From: Haloarchaeobius salinus
Lineage (GTDB): Archaea; Halobacteriota; Halobacteria; Halobacteriales; Natrialbaceae
Direction: 5' to 3'
DNA: 64,000 bases
Assembly: GCF_024464185.1 (NCBI RefSeq)
Contig: NZ_JANHAU010000001.1
Location: 62,001-126,000, forward strand
The translations under genes and the position numbers were made by a program. Of this stretch, positions 53,461 to 62,295 are shown piece by piece. The notes under the pieces are model-generated. The model searched no databases, was not told where the DNA came from, and worked only from the letters and a program-made list of their open reading frames with translations. Position 1 is the first letter of the stretch. Every line of letters starts with the position of its first letter.

Positions 53461-53895
53461 TCAGTCCGCACCGGCTTCGGCCTCACAGCTGCCCTCGGCG
53501 GGCTCGTGCGCGAGCGAGAGGACGGTGGCCTCGCCGCCGAGGACGGTCGTGTCGTCGACGGTGGCGGTGGTCCGGACCCGGAGCTGGCCGTCGCCGAGGT
53601 CCTCGACGACCTCGACCGTGGCCGCGACGGTGTCGCCGGGACGGACCGGGGCACGGAACTCGAGGTCCTGCGAGACGTACACCACGTCGCCAGGGAGGTC
53701 GGCGAGTGCGGCGCTGACGAGGCCGGCGGGGAGCATCCCGTGGGCGATACGGCCCTCGAACATCGTCTCGGCGGCGTAGCCGTCGTCGACGTGGAGTGGG
53801 TTGTCGTCGCCGACGAGCGCGGCGTAGTCCTCGATTGCGTCGGTCGATACCGTCATGCGTGCCGTGGCGGAGTCCCCCACCGTCGCGACTGTCAT
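53461..53895 (-). CDS. MaoC-like (R)-specific enoyl-CoA hydratase
   Basis: 144-residue hotdog hydratase adding water to 2-enoyl-CoA. Hydratase motif: YAALVGDDNPLHVDDGYAAE and MFEGRIAHGMLPAGLVSAAL, which together hold the catalytic Asp and His of the MaoC/PhaJ family. Start at ATG 53895, within the divergent promoter shared with the hydrolase gene. With the neighbouring acyl-CoA synthetase it points to acyl-CoA breakdown or polyhydroxyalkanoate precursor supply. Confidence 0.9.
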   Translation of the reverse strand: MTVATVGDSATARMTVSTDAIEDYAALVGDDNPLHVDDGYAAETMFEGRIAHGMLPAGLVSAALADLPGDVVYVSQDLEFRAPVRPGDTVAATVEVVEDLGDGQLRVRTTATVDDTTVLGGEATVLSLAHEPAEGSCEAEAGAD

Positions 53896-53933
53896 GTCGG
53901 AACGGGAGCCGCGTACCGGATTCAAGTTAGGGG

Positions 53934-53945
53934 TTAACATGTGAA
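53934..53945. promoter_or_regulatory. Operator-like TTAACATGTGAA in MaoC/hydrolase divergent promoter
   Basis: Eleven of twelve bases match the perfect palindrome TTAACATGTTAA at 58277-58288 ahead of the ABC operon. It lies 39 bases from the MaoC start and 39 from the hydrolase start, midway between the two divergent genes. Confidence 0.45.
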
Positions 53946-53983
53946 ACGGGGTCTTTTCTATCCCGACAAGCGTTGCCACAGAT

Positions 53984-54829
53984 ATGCCGACCGTGGACAA
54001 CGATGGAGTGACTATCTCCTACGACGTGGACGGACCGCAGGACGCGCCGGTGGTGGCCTTCTGCGAGGGACTGGGCTACGCGCGCTGGATGTGGCGGTTC
54101 CAGCGCGAGCGACTGGACGACTACCGGACCCTCGTGTTCGACAACAGGGGGACGGGGGAGTCCGAGGTGCCCGAGGACCCGGAGGCGTACAGCATCGCGG
54201 CGTTCGCGAGCGACCTCGAGGCGGTTCTGGCCGCCGAGGATATCGAGGCGGCGCACGTCGTCGGCGCGAGCATGGGCGGGATGACCGCCCAGCGGTACGC
54301 CCGCGACTACGACCGGGCCGTCTCGCTGACACTGCTCTGTACCTCGCACGGGGGCGAGGACGCCGTCGAGACCCCGCCGGAGACACAGGAGTACATGTTC
54401 GACGTACCCGAGGAGTACGACGAACGCGAGGCAATCCGGTACAAGATGACGCCCGCGATGACGGAGCCGTTCGCCGAGGAGAACGAGGAACTGGTCGAGC
54501 GGATCGTCGACTGGCGGCTGGATTCGGATGCGCCGGCGGCCGCGCGGAACGCCCAGGCCGGCGCGGTCGCCGCCTTCGACAGCACGCCGTGGCTGGACGA
54601 GCTGACGCTCCCGACGCTGGTGCTCCACGGCACCGACGACCGCGTGCTCCCCGTCGCAAACGGCGAGCGACTGGCCGCGGCGCTGCCGAACGCCGAACTC
54701 GAGCTGTACGAGGGGGGCTCGCACCTGTTCTTCATCGAGGACGCCGACGACGTGACGGCGAACATCCGGGGGCACGTGACGGTACACGCCGCCAACGCGC
54801 ACGCGGGCGTGGAGGCACACGATGGGTAG
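53984..54829 (+). CDS. Alpha/beta hydrolase
   Basis: 281-residue alpha/beta-fold hydrolase. Catalytic triad by motif: nucleophile serine in GASMGG, Asp in LHGTDDRVLP, His in EGGSHLFFIED; the N-terminal oxyanion region VVAFCEGLGYARWMW and DNRGTGESEVP fit the group that includes enol-lactone and ester hydrolases. Its 3' end overlaps the acyl-CoA synthetase start by eight bases, so the two are co-translated: hydrolysis of an ester or lactone followed by CoA activation of the released acid is a reasonable guess. Confidence 0.9.
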   Translation: MPTVDNDGVTISYDVDGPQDAPVVAFCEGLGYARWMWRFQRERLDDYRTLVFDNRGTGESEVPEDPEAYSIAAFASDLEAVLAAEDIEAAHVVGASMGGMTAQRYARDYDRAVSLTLLCTSHGGEDAVETPPETQEYMFDVPEEYDEREAIRYKMTPAMTEPFAEENEELVERIVDWRLDSDAPAAARNAQAGAVAAFDSTPWLDELTLPTLVLHGTDDRVLPVANGERLAAALPNAELELYEGGSHLFFIEDADDVTANIRGHVTVHAANAHAGVEAHDG

Positions 54830-56501
54830 TTCCGGGGACGACGGCACAGCCGGCGGGACCGACGGCCGGGACGGAACGGGGTCGACCGCTGGCCCGCACG
54901 CCGGTGGCTGGGTCGGTGCCTGGTCCGAGCGCCGGGCGTCGCTCTCGCCGGACCGGGTGGGACTCCGGGACGCGACGACGGGCGAGGCGTACACCTACGC
55001 GGAGCTCGACCGGCGGGCGAACCGTGTCGCACGGCTCCTCCGGGAGCACGGCGTCGACGTCACGGACGCAGCGACGATGCCGAACGTCGGCGGGGCCGGA
55101 CGGGCGACCCCGGGTGGGGACGACCCCGGAGACGTGACGGTCGGCGGCCGTGTCGCCGTCGTCTCCCGGAACCGACCCGAGCTGGTCGACCTGTTCTTCG
55201 CCACGGGGAAGACCGGCGGCGTGCTCGCGCCGCTGTCGCACCGGCTCGCGCCGCGCGAGCTGGGTGAACTGCTCTCGAACGTGGCCCCGTCGCTGCTGGT
55301 CGTCGAGGAGCCGTTCGAGGCGGTGGTCGGCGACGCGCTCGACCACGACGCCTGCGACTACGATGGCCCGGTCCTCGGGCTGGGCGAGACTGCCCACGAG
55401 TCCTTCGACGCTGCCGTGCCCGACGACGGCTCGCCGGTCGCGCCGGCGGGCGTCGACGAGGACCACGCACACCTGTTCCTGCACACCGGTGGCTCGACGG
55501 GGACGCCGAAGGAGACGGTGCTTACGCACGGCACCATCGCCTGGAACTCGGTCAACACCATCACGGCGTGGGGCCTGCGCCCGGCGGACGTGACGCCGAT
55601 GGTGTTCCCGATGTTCCACACCGGCGGCTGGAACGTCCTCACCGTCCCGATGTTCCACCTCGGTGCGGAGGTCGTCATCGCCCGCGAGTTCGACGAAAGG
55701 GAGGTGCTCTCCATCGTCGACGAGCGCGACGCGACGCTGCTCGTGGCGGTACCGGCCGTCCTGCGCATGATGACGCAGGCCGACGGCTGGGACGACGCCG
55801 ACCTCTCGACGCTCCGGTTCGTGAAGTCCGGCGGCGGTCCCTGTCGCGCCTCGGTCATGCAGGCGTGGTGGGACCGCGGCGTCGACCTCTCGCAGGGGTA
55901 CGGCCTCACCGAGTGCGGCCCGAACAACTTCACGATGCCGACGAACTGGCCCCACGAGAAGGCGGACAGCGTCGGCGTCCCCGCGATGCACGTCGACGTG
56001 CGTATCGTCGACGACGACGGGAGTCCCGTCGCGCCCGGGCGCGTCGGCGAGCTCGAACTCGCCAGCCCGCACGCCGCCGCCGGCTACTGGCACGCGCCCG
56101 AGGAGACCGAGGCGACGTTCGGGCATGGGTGGGTGTCGACCGGCGACCTCGCCCGGCGGGACGACGCGGGCTACGTCTACATCGAGGGGCGCAAGAAGAA
56201 CATGTACGTCTCCGGCGGCGAGAACGTCTATCCCGCCGAGATCGAGGACGTTATCTCGGGCCACCCGAAGGTCGACGAGGTCGTCGTCGTCCCCGTCCCC
56301 GACGACCAATGGGGGCAGGTCGGCAGGGCCGTCGTCGAGGGCGACGAGTCCCTGTCCCTGGAGGAGCTGACCGCCTTCCTCGACGGGAAACTCGCCCGCT
56401 TCAAGCGACCGCGCCACCTCGCGTTCGTCGACGAGATGCCCACCTCCGGCCCGTCGAAGATCGACCGCGAGACCATCGCACGGGAGTTCGGCGCGGCGTA
56501 G
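54822..56501 (+). CDS. AMP-forming acyl-CoA synthetase
   Basis: 559-residue adenylate-forming enzyme activating a carboxylic acid with ATP and CoA. Motifs: phosphate loop HTGGSTGTPKETVLTHG, GYGLTECGPNN, STGDLARRDDAGYVYIEGRKK, and the catalytic lysine in GPSKIDRE. A Gly/Asp-rich N-terminal extension of about 28 residues and a second low-complexity insert (about 85-110, VGGAGRATPGGDDPGDV) are unusual and probably halophilic surface loops. Substrate unknown (medium-chain or aromatic acids are typical of this subgroup). Confidence 0.92.
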   Translation: MGSSGDDGTAGGTDGRDGTGSTAGPHAGGWVGAWSERRASLSPDRVGLRDATTGEAYTYAELDRRANRVARLLREHGVDVTDAATMPNVGGAGRATPGGDDPGDVTVGGRVAVVSRNRPELVDLFFATGKTGGVLAPLSHRLAPRELGELLSNVAPSLLVVEEPFEAVVGDALDHDACDYDGPVLGLGETAHESFDAAVPDDGSPVAPAGVDEDHAHLFLHTGGSTGTPKETVLTHGTIAWNSVNTITAWGLRPADVTPMVFPMFHTGGWNVLTVPMFHLGAEVVIAREFDEREVLSIVDERDATLLVAVPAVLRMMTQADGWDDADLSTLRFVKSGGGPCRASVMQAWWDRGVDLSQGYGLTECGPNNFTMPTNWPHEKADSVGVPAMHVDVRIVDDDGSPVAPGRVGELELASPHAAAGYWHAPEETEATFGHGWVSTGDLARRDDAGYVYIEGRKKNMYVSGGENVYPAEIEDVISGHPKVDEVVVVPVPDDQWGQVGRAVVEGDESLSLEELTAFLDGKLARFKRPRHLAFVDEMPTSGPSKIDRETIAREFGAA

Positions 56502-56735
56502 GCTGCGCCGGGTGGCGACCCCTGGAGGTTCTCCTCGTGGTTCCGGTGACGGTGCGTGGTCGGCCGCGTCACCCACGCCACTCGGTACCACACATAAATT
56601 CGCCTTGTATACAATGGCGAAGATTGTTTTAATTCGGCGAGCTACGTTCGAGTAACTATACCAGATAGCCCGTGGAGCGGGCCGCTGTCGGTGGTGGGGG
56701 CCATCGACCGCTCGAGGGTGTAGTTGGGGGTAGGA

Positions 56736-57455
56736 ATGGCGATACGATACCGGAAGAGCGGGGGGAGCGTGGGGCGCTCGAGACTGTGGCTCGTCTGTCT
56801 CGTCGTCCTGGCAGTGCTCGCCGCACCGTTCGTCGGCGCGACGATGGACGACGGAGCCACCAGCGACACCGGTCAGGAGAGCGCCGGCCCCGACGAACCG
56901 CCGGACCCGGCGAGCACCGGTGCGAGCGGACCGGCCGTGCTGGCGGGCAACGGGTCCGTCGCGGCGACCACGACCGTCGGGGCCGTCGACGTCGGCACCG
57001 ACGAGACGGCGACGGTCCACGAGGCCAACGTCGTCTCGACGAACGGCTCGCTCGCCGACGGGTTGGCTGTCCGGGTCGACCGCGCCGGGAGCTTCCAGCT
57101 GCCGATCCAGACCCACGACGGCGATGGACTGCAACTCTCGTCGGGCCATCGCGCGCTGGGCGGGCTCTCCGTCGGCGACGACTGGGTGCCTGTGAGCCGG
57201 TCCACCCTGACGGGCACAGACAACGTCACCCCGGCGGAGGTTTCGATGGGCGAGAGCGGCACCGTCGCGGTCGACACCGGGCCCGCGAACGTACCCGCGA
57301 CGACGGCGGCGGACCCGGCACAGCCAGCGGAGCCCGGGGCGCGGCCACCGTCGGACGAGGACGATGGCCTGTGGCCCTCCATCGAGGCGGTCATCCGGGT
57401 CGCGGCGATGGTGCTACTCTGCTTCGCGGTCGCCGCCCGCTTCGTTCGTGAGTGA
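56736..57455 (+). CDS. Secreted/membrane protein, unknown function
   Basis: 239 residues: N-terminal signal/anchor (RLWLVCLVVLAVLAAPFVGAT), a Thr/Asp-rich linker, a small beta domain (about 75-190, TVHEANVVSTNGSLADGLAV, FQLPIQTHDGDGLQLSS) and a C-terminal membrane helix (IEAVIRVAAMVLLCFAVAARF). Not recognised. ATG at 56736 follows GGGGGTAGGA, a purine-rich ribosome-binding-like sequence; an in-frame ATG-containing extension to 56724 is possible. The 234-base upstream gap is A+T-rich (CACATAAATTC, TTTTAATTC near 56590-56640) and so likely has its own promoter. Confidence 0.75.
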   Translation: MAIRYRKSGGSVGRSRLWLVCLVVLAVLAAPFVGATMDDGATSDTGQESAGPDEPPDPASTGASGPAVLAGNGSVAATTTVGAVDVGTDETATVHEANVVSTNGSLADGLAVRVDRAGSFQLPIQTHDGDGLQLSSGHRALGGLSVGDDWVPVSRSTLTGTDNVTPAEVSMGESGTVAVDTGPANVPATTAADPAQPAEPGARPPSDEDDGLWPSIEAVIRVAAMVLLCFAVAARFVRE

Positions 57456-57521
57456 CAGCGGGGTCGTGAGCCGGTGCTTCTCGCCGGTTTCGGCGGGAGA
57501 GCGGGGTGTGGGAAAGAAACG

Positions 57522-57544
57522 CTTATGAACCGATGTACCGATGT
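57522..57544 (+). promoter_or_regulatory. Promoter and direct repeat of the HTH-10 regulator gene
   Basis: CTTATGA box (57522-57528) followed at once by two tandem copies of ACCGATGT (57529-57544), ending 24 bases before the ATG at 57568. The tandem copies could be a binding site, perhaps for the regulator itself. Confidence 0.35.
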
Positions 57545-57567
57545 GTGAACACTGGACACGAACGATT

Positions 57568-58272
57568 ATGATAGACCTCTCGATGGACATGCAGCAGTAC
57601 GACTGCCCGTTCATCGACACCACCGCGGACCACGACGTGGCGTTCGCGGCGGCGCACTGGGAGTTCCATCCGGTCGCCGAGGAACTCGAATGTCGCATGG
57701 TGGTCGAAGGAGCGGACAGGGGGGCACTCGACAACGGGCTGCACACGCTGCAGGAGCACGACCACATGCACGACATCGACCTGCTGGCCAAGCGCGACGA
57801 CGTGGCCCACCTGAAGACCGTGATGGGTCAGACCGACGCCATGGAGACGATCCGCCGCAACGACGGCTACATCACCGGCCCGTTCTACATCGAGGACGGC
57901 AGCGAGATGTGGCACGTCGGCTTCGACGACGAGGGGCGGGCCGACGGCACGCTCTCGGAGCTGGAGAAGGCCAACGAGTTCGACGTCGTCGAGCGCGAGA
58001 CGGTCACGCTGCCGTCGATGAACGACATCGTGCAGAACGCGGGCGCGGCGATGACGCTCATCGGCGGCTGTCGCGACCTCTCGGACGTGGAGCGCACCAC
58101 GCTGGAGACCGCGGCGAACGAGGGCTACTTCGAGAGCCCGCGGGAGACGACGCTCGGCGACCTCGCCGACGAGTTCGGCGTCTCGAAGCCCGCCGTCTCG
58201 AAGAACCTGCGGCGCGGGCAGCAGAAGATGGTCGACCGCGTCGTCGACGCGCTCTCCGAGCTCGACGACTGA
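57568..58272 (+). CDS. HTH-10 (bacterio-opsin-activator-like) transcription regulator
   Basis: 234 residues. A ligand-sensing N-terminal part (MQQYDCPFIDTTADHDVAFA, LHTLQEHDHMHDIDLLAKRDD) precedes a C-terminal HTH-10 domain: SDVERTTLETAANEGYFESPRETTLGDLADEFGVSKPAVSKNLRRGQQ-type sequence (shown in part), the standard haloarchaeal Bat-like DNA-binding module. It stands immediately before the ABC operon on the same strand with 56 bases between, so it is a candidate regulator of that operon and of the acyl-CoA genes. Start at ATG 57568; 57583 also possible. Confidence 0.88.
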   Translation: MIDLSMDMQQYDCPFIDTTADHDVAFAAAHWEFHPVAEELECRMVVEGADRGALDNGLHTLQEHDHMHDIDLLAKRDDVAHLKTVMGQTDAMETIRRNDGYITGPFYIEDGSEMWHVGFDDEGRADGTLSELEKANEFDVVERETVTLPSMNDIVQNAGAAMTLIGGCRDLSDVERTTLETAANEGYFESPRETTLGDLADEFGVSKPAVSKNLRRGQQKMVDRVVDALSELDD

Positions 58273-58276
58273 CGGT

Positions 58277-58288
58277 TTAACATGTTAA
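58277..58288. promoter_or_regulatory. Perfect palindrome TTAACATGTTAA ahead of the ABC operon
   Basis: 12-bp perfect inverted repeat, 41 bases before the substrate-binding protein ATG at 58329 and overlapping the expected promoter region (GGTTTAAC). A near-identical site is at 53934-53945. Confidence 0.55.
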
Positions 58289-58328
58289 CCTCGTAATTCT
58301 TGCCGGTCTTGAGTCGATAGTATCGAGT

Positions 58329-59765
58329 ATGTCGCGCGTGAGCATCTCACGAAGACGAATGATGGCTACGTTGGGCGCACTCAGTTCCGGCGCGCTGGCC
58401 GGCTGTACGAGTGGTGGAGACGGCAACGGTACGGACACACAAACGAACACGGCCACGGATGGGGGAACCACCAGTGGTGGTGGACAGCAGACCACGACCC
58501 AGGCGGACGTGTCGGCCTCGGGGACGATCAAGGTCGGGCTCATGCAGCCGATGTCCGGCGACCTCCAGTACTACGGGATGCAGTCCATCTGGGGCTTCCT
58601 CTCGGGGCTGGCCTACCGGACGGACTCCGACCCGCTGACGGACGTCCAGACCGGGACCCGCACCATCGAGGACGGCGACGTGACCTGGGAGCTCATCTTC
58701 AAGGACACGCAGTTCTCGGCGGACGTCGCACAGACGGCAGCCACCGACCTCGTCCAGCAGGACGACGTCGACGTGCTCTTTGGCTGCTCGTCCTCCGGTG
58801 CGGCCGAGCGGGTCGCCCAGACCGTCGTGAACACCTCGGGGGTCGACATCCCGTACATCGCCGGTCCGGCGGCGTCGGCGAACCTGACCTCGAACGGCGA
58901 GACCTGCTCGGACCAGATCTTCCGTGCCAACGAGAACACCGCGATGGACGCGCGCTCGGGCGGCACGTACGTCGCCCAGGAGACCGACGTCGAGCGCGTC
59001 TTCCTCATGGGCGCGGACTACTCGTTCGGGCAGGCCGTCGTCGGCAACTACCGGACGGTACTGGAGAACAACGGCATCGAGATCGTCGGCGAGCGCTTCG
59101 TCCCGCAGGGCTACTCCGAGTTCGAGGGGCTGTTCGAGGCCGCGGTGGACGCGAACGCCGACGCCGTCGTCGGCGGGTTCACCGTCGCCACGCTGCCGAA
59201 CTTCATGACGACGGCGGCGAACTACGACATCCGCATCTTCGGCGGCTTCGCCACGGAGATCACGAACGCGGTCGTCGGCCAGGTGCTGACGAACCTGCTC
59301 GGCGAGCCGCTGACCGCCGAGAAGATCGAGGACGCCGAGGTCGGCCCGTTCACGACCCGGTACCACTGGAACCAGTACGACAACGAGATCAACAGCTCGT
59401 TCGTCGACATGTACACGAGCGCCTACGGCAAGGTGCCCGACCTGTTCACGTCGGGGACGTTCACCGCCGCCTCCTCCGTCCACCAGGCGGTGCAGGCGTC
59501 CGGTTCGACCGAAGGTATCGATATCGCGGGCGCGATGAAGGGGATGACCGTCACGGACACCCCGAAGGGGACGGACGCGTACACCTACCAGGGGTACAAC
59601 AACCAGGCGCGCTCCGAGATGACCGTCGCCTACCCCGTCCCGACCACGGACGAGTTCGCGGACAGCTGGGGGGCCGGCATCATGCCGGGCGAGCCCGTCG
59701 CCCGCGTCGGCAAGGACCAGACGACCATCCCGGCCGACGACGACGGGATGGGGTGCTCCCTGTAG
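58329..59765 (+). CDS. Liv-type ABC transporter substrate-binding lipoprotein
   Basis: 478-residue extracellular binding protein of the LivJ/AmiC family. Twin-arginine-like signal SRRRMMATLGALSSGALAGC with lipid-anchored C26, then a Thr/Gly linker and the periplasmic-binding fold (IKVGLMQPMSGDLQYYGMQ, VDVLFGCSSSGAAERVAQTV, YIAGPAASANL, DYSFGQAVVGNYRTVLENNG). Members bind branched-chain amino acids, amides, urea or aromatic acids; the ligand cannot be told. First gene of a five-gene transporter operon. Confidence 0.92.
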   Translation: MSRVSISRRRMMATLGALSSGALAGCTSGGDGNGTDTQTNTATDGGTTSGGGQQTTTQADVSASGTIKVGLMQPMSGDLQYYGMQSIWGFLSGLAYRTDSDPLTDVQTGTRTIEDGDVTWELIFKDTQFSADVAQTAATDLVQQDDVDVLFGCSSSGAAERVAQTVVNTSGVDIPYIAGPAASANLTSNGETCSDQIFRANENTAMDARSGGTYVAQETDVERVFLMGADYSFGQAVVGNYRTVLENNGIEIVGERFVPQGYSEFEGLFEAAVDANADAVVGGFTVATLPNFMTTAANYDIRIFGGFATEITNAVVGQVLTNLLGEPLTAEKIEDAEVGPFTTRYHWNQYDNEINSSFVDMYTSAYGKVPDLFTSGTFTAASSVHQAVQASGSTEGIDIAGAMKGMTVTDTPKGTDAYTYQGYNNQARSEMTVAYPVPTTDEFADSWGAGIMPGEPVARVGKDQTTIPADDDGMGCSL

Positions 59766-59768
59766 GCG

Positions 59769-60596
59769 ATGGCGGACCAGGTGTTACGCACCGACGGGCT
59801 GACGAAGCACTTCGGCGGCATCACCGCCGTCGACGGTGTGTCGTTCGGCCTCGACAGCGACGAGTGCTGCGCGCTCATCGGCCCGAACGGGGCGGGGAAG
59901 ACGACGTTCTTCAACCTGCTCACCGGCGAACTCGAACCCAGCGAGGGCAGCGTCGAGTTCCGGGCCGACGGCGAGTGGCACGACCTGACCGGCCTCGCAC
60001 CGCACGAGACGGCGAGCGCCGGCCTCCACCGGTCGTACCAGATAACCAACCTGTTCCCGACGACGACAGTGCGGGAGAACGTCCGCGTCGCGGCACAGGC
60101 CCACGGGGACGCGACGACGCGCTTCTGGCGCAACGTCGGCGCGTTCCCGGAGTACGTCGACGAGGCAGAGGCCATCCTCGAACGGGTGGGTCTCGCCGGG
60201 AAGGCCGACGACATCGCCCAGAACCTCAGTCACGGCGAGAAGCGCCAGCTCGAGCTGGCCGTCGCGCTCGCGGGCGACCCCGACGTGCTGTTGCTCGACG
60301 AGCCGGCCGCGGGCGTCTCCTCCGAGAGCGTCGACGAGGTCGTCGAGCTCATCCGGAACGTGGCGTCCGACCACGCCGTCCTGCTCGTCGAGCACAACAT
60401 GGACGTCGTGATGGACCTCGCGGACCGCATCGCCGTGTTGCACCAGGGCGAGCTCATCGCCGACGGCCCGCCGACCGAGGTCCGCGACGACGAGGCGGTG
60501 CAGGAGGCGTACCTCGGCGGCTACGACCCCGAGGAGCCGACCGTCGAGGGCGGTGACGACGGCGGCGCGACCGGCGACGGAGGTGGCCTCGCGTGA
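59769..60596 (+). CDS. livG: Liv-type ABC transporter ATP-binding protein (LivG-like)
   Basis: 275-residue ABC ATPase. Walker [12 protein letters not shown] signature [10 protein letters not shown], Walker [11 protein letters not shown] and the LivG-specific insertion after Walker A; a Gly/Glu/Asp-rich tail ends the protein. Three bases after the binding-protein stop; its own stop overlaps the next gene. Confidence 0.93.
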   Translation: MADQVLRTDGLTKHFGGITAVDGVSFGLDSDECCALIGPNGAGKTTFFNLLTGELEPSEGSVEFRADGEWHDLTGLAPHETASAGLHRSYQITNLFPTTTVRENVRVAAQAHGDATTRFWRNVGAFPEYVDEAEAILERVGLAGKADDIAQNLSHGEKRQLELAVALAGDPDVLLLDEPAAGVSSESVDEVVELIRNVASDHAVLLVEHNMDVVMDLADRIAVLHQGELIADGPPTEVRDDEAVQEAYLGGYDPEEPTVEGGDDGGATGDGGGLA

Positions 60597-61291
60597 GCCA
60601 CCTGCTCGAACTCGACGACGTCCACACGTTCTACGGCGAGAGCCACATCCTCGAGGGTGTCTCGCTGCACGTCGACCCGGGCGAGACCGTCGCGCTCGTC
60701 GGCCGCAACGGCGTCGGCAAGACGACGACGCTGCGGACCGCGCTCCAGCTGACCCCGCCGCGTGACGGGACGGTCACCTACGACGGCGAGGACGTGACCG
60801 GCCGGCAGACCCACGAGGTCGCCCAGTCCGGCATGGGCTGGATCCCCGAGGACCGCCGCATGTTCTCCCAGCTCACCGTCGAGGAGAACATCGAGGTCGC
60901 GGTGAAAGACGGCGAGGGCGTCGACCGGCACCTCGACCGCGCGTTCGAGGCGTTCCCCGACCTCCGCGAGTTCCGGAACCGCAAGGCCGGCAACCTCTCG
61001 GGCGGCCAGCAGCAGATGGTCGCCATCGCCCGCGGCCTCGTCGGGGAGAACGACCTGTTGCTCGTCGACGAGCCCAGCGAGGGGCTCGCCCCGCAGATCG
61101 TCGAGGACGTGGCGAACGCGCTGCGGGCGGTCGCCAGCGACGCCTCGCTGCTGCTCGTCGAGCAGAACTTCCCGCTCGCGATGGACCTGGCGGACCGGTT
61201 CTACCTGATGGACCACGGCGAGGTCGTCCACTCGGACACGACCGAGGGCGTCAGCGCCGACGACGAGGAGATACGGAGGTACCTGACGTGA
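60593..61291 (+). CDS. livF: Liv-type ABC transporter ATP-binding protein (LivF-like)
   Basis: 232-residue ABC ATPase, second of the pair. Walker A GRNGVGKT, signature LSGGQQQMVAI, Walker B LLLVDEPSEGL, and the LivF-typical MGWIPEDRRMFSQLTVEENI. GTG start at 60593 overlaps the livG stop by four bases (GTGA), indicating coupled translation. Confidence 0.93.
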   Translation: MSHLLELDDVHTFYGESHILEGVSLHVDPGETVALVGRNGVGKTTTLRTALQLTPPRDGTVTYDGEDVTGRQTHEVAQSGMGWIPEDRRMFSQLTVEENIEVAVKDGEGVDRHLDRAFEAFPDLREFRNRKAGNLSGGQQQMVAIARGLVGENDLLLVDEPSEGLAPQIVEDVANALRAVASDASLLLVEQNFPLAMDLADRFYLMDHGEVVHSDTTEGVSADDEEIRRYLT

Positions 61292-62295
61292 TACCGCTCG
61301 TCTCGCTCGTCGACGCTGTCACGCACTTCCTCGACCCGTCGGTGCTCGGTCGGGTGCTGTTCGACGGGCTCGCGAAGGCCTCCATCTACGTGATGATCGC
61401 CGCCGGGCTGACGCTCATCTTCGGGCTGATGGGCGTGTTGAACTTCGCCCACGGCTCGCTGACCGCCATCGGGGCGTACCTCGGCGGGCTCGTGATGGTG
61501 ACCTTCGCCGCGAGTGCGTCCGGCAACGTCGGGCGCATCGCGCTCTTCTTCGTCGCCATCGTCGTCGTGTTCGCGCTGCTGACGGCGTTCGGTGGGGCGA
61601 TGGAGGTGTCGCTCATCCGACCGCTGTACGACCGGCCGCCGCTGTACCAGATACTGCTCACCTTCGGCATCACGCTGGTGCTGGAGGAGCTGTTGCGGAT
61701 GGTGCTGCTGTTCTACGACATCCAGCCGTCGACGGACTGGCTGGCGGCCCAGGGCACCCGTCCGGAGATAATCTCGAAGACCCACGACGTGGTCGGCCTG
61801 GGGGTCGAGGGGCTGGAGGTGTTCCAGATACTGCTCGGCCTCGCCATCACGGCAGGCGTCTGGGTGTTCCTCACCCGGACCCGGTACGGGCTCTACATCC
61901 GTGCCGGCAGCGAGGACGGCGAGATGGCCCAGGCCCTCGGCGTGAACGTCCACCAGGCGTTCACCGTCGTCTTCGGCGTCGGGGTCGGCATCACCGGCGT
62001 CGCCGGCGCGCTCCTGATGTGGGACAGCGCGTGGGCGGCGAGCATCAACCTCGGTGCGGAGGTGCTGCTGCCCGCGTTCGTCGTCGTCATCGTCGGTGGC
62101 CTCGGCACGTTCCGGGGCACCGTCGTCGCCGGCGTGCTGGTCGGCTTCGTGGACGCGTTCACCACCGAGCTGTTCACCAGCGACATCGTCGGCTTCTCCG
62201 CGCTGCCGGAGCTGTTCATCTTCCTCATCCTCGTGGGGACGCTCATCCTGCGCCCCCAGGGGCTGTTCGGCGTCGAGGAGGTGGGTGGCCATTAG
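61288..62295 (+). CDS. livH: Liv-type ABC transporter permease (LivH-like)
   Basis: 335-residue permease with about eight membrane helices, including the family stretch ASIYVMIAAGLTLIFGLMGVLNFAHGSL and later VVIVGGLGTFRGTVVAGVLVG. GTG start at 61288, overlapping the livF stop by four bases. Confidence 0.92.
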   Translation: MIPLVSLVDAVTHFLDPSVLGRVLFDGLAKASIYVMIAAGLTLIFGLMGVLNFAHGSLTAIGAYLGGLVMVTFAASASGNVGRIALFFVAIVVVFALLTAFGGAMEVSLIRPLYDRPPLYQILLTFGITLVLEELLRMVLLFYDIQPSTDWLAAQGTRPEIISKTHDVVGLGVEGLEVFQILLGLAITAGVWVFLTRTRYGLYIRAGSEDGEMAQALGVNVHQAFTVVFGVGVGITGVAGALLMWDSAWAASINLGAEVLLPAFVVVIVGGLGTFRGTVVAGVLVGFVDAFTTELFTSDIVGFSALPELFIFLILVGTLILRPQGLFGVEEVGGH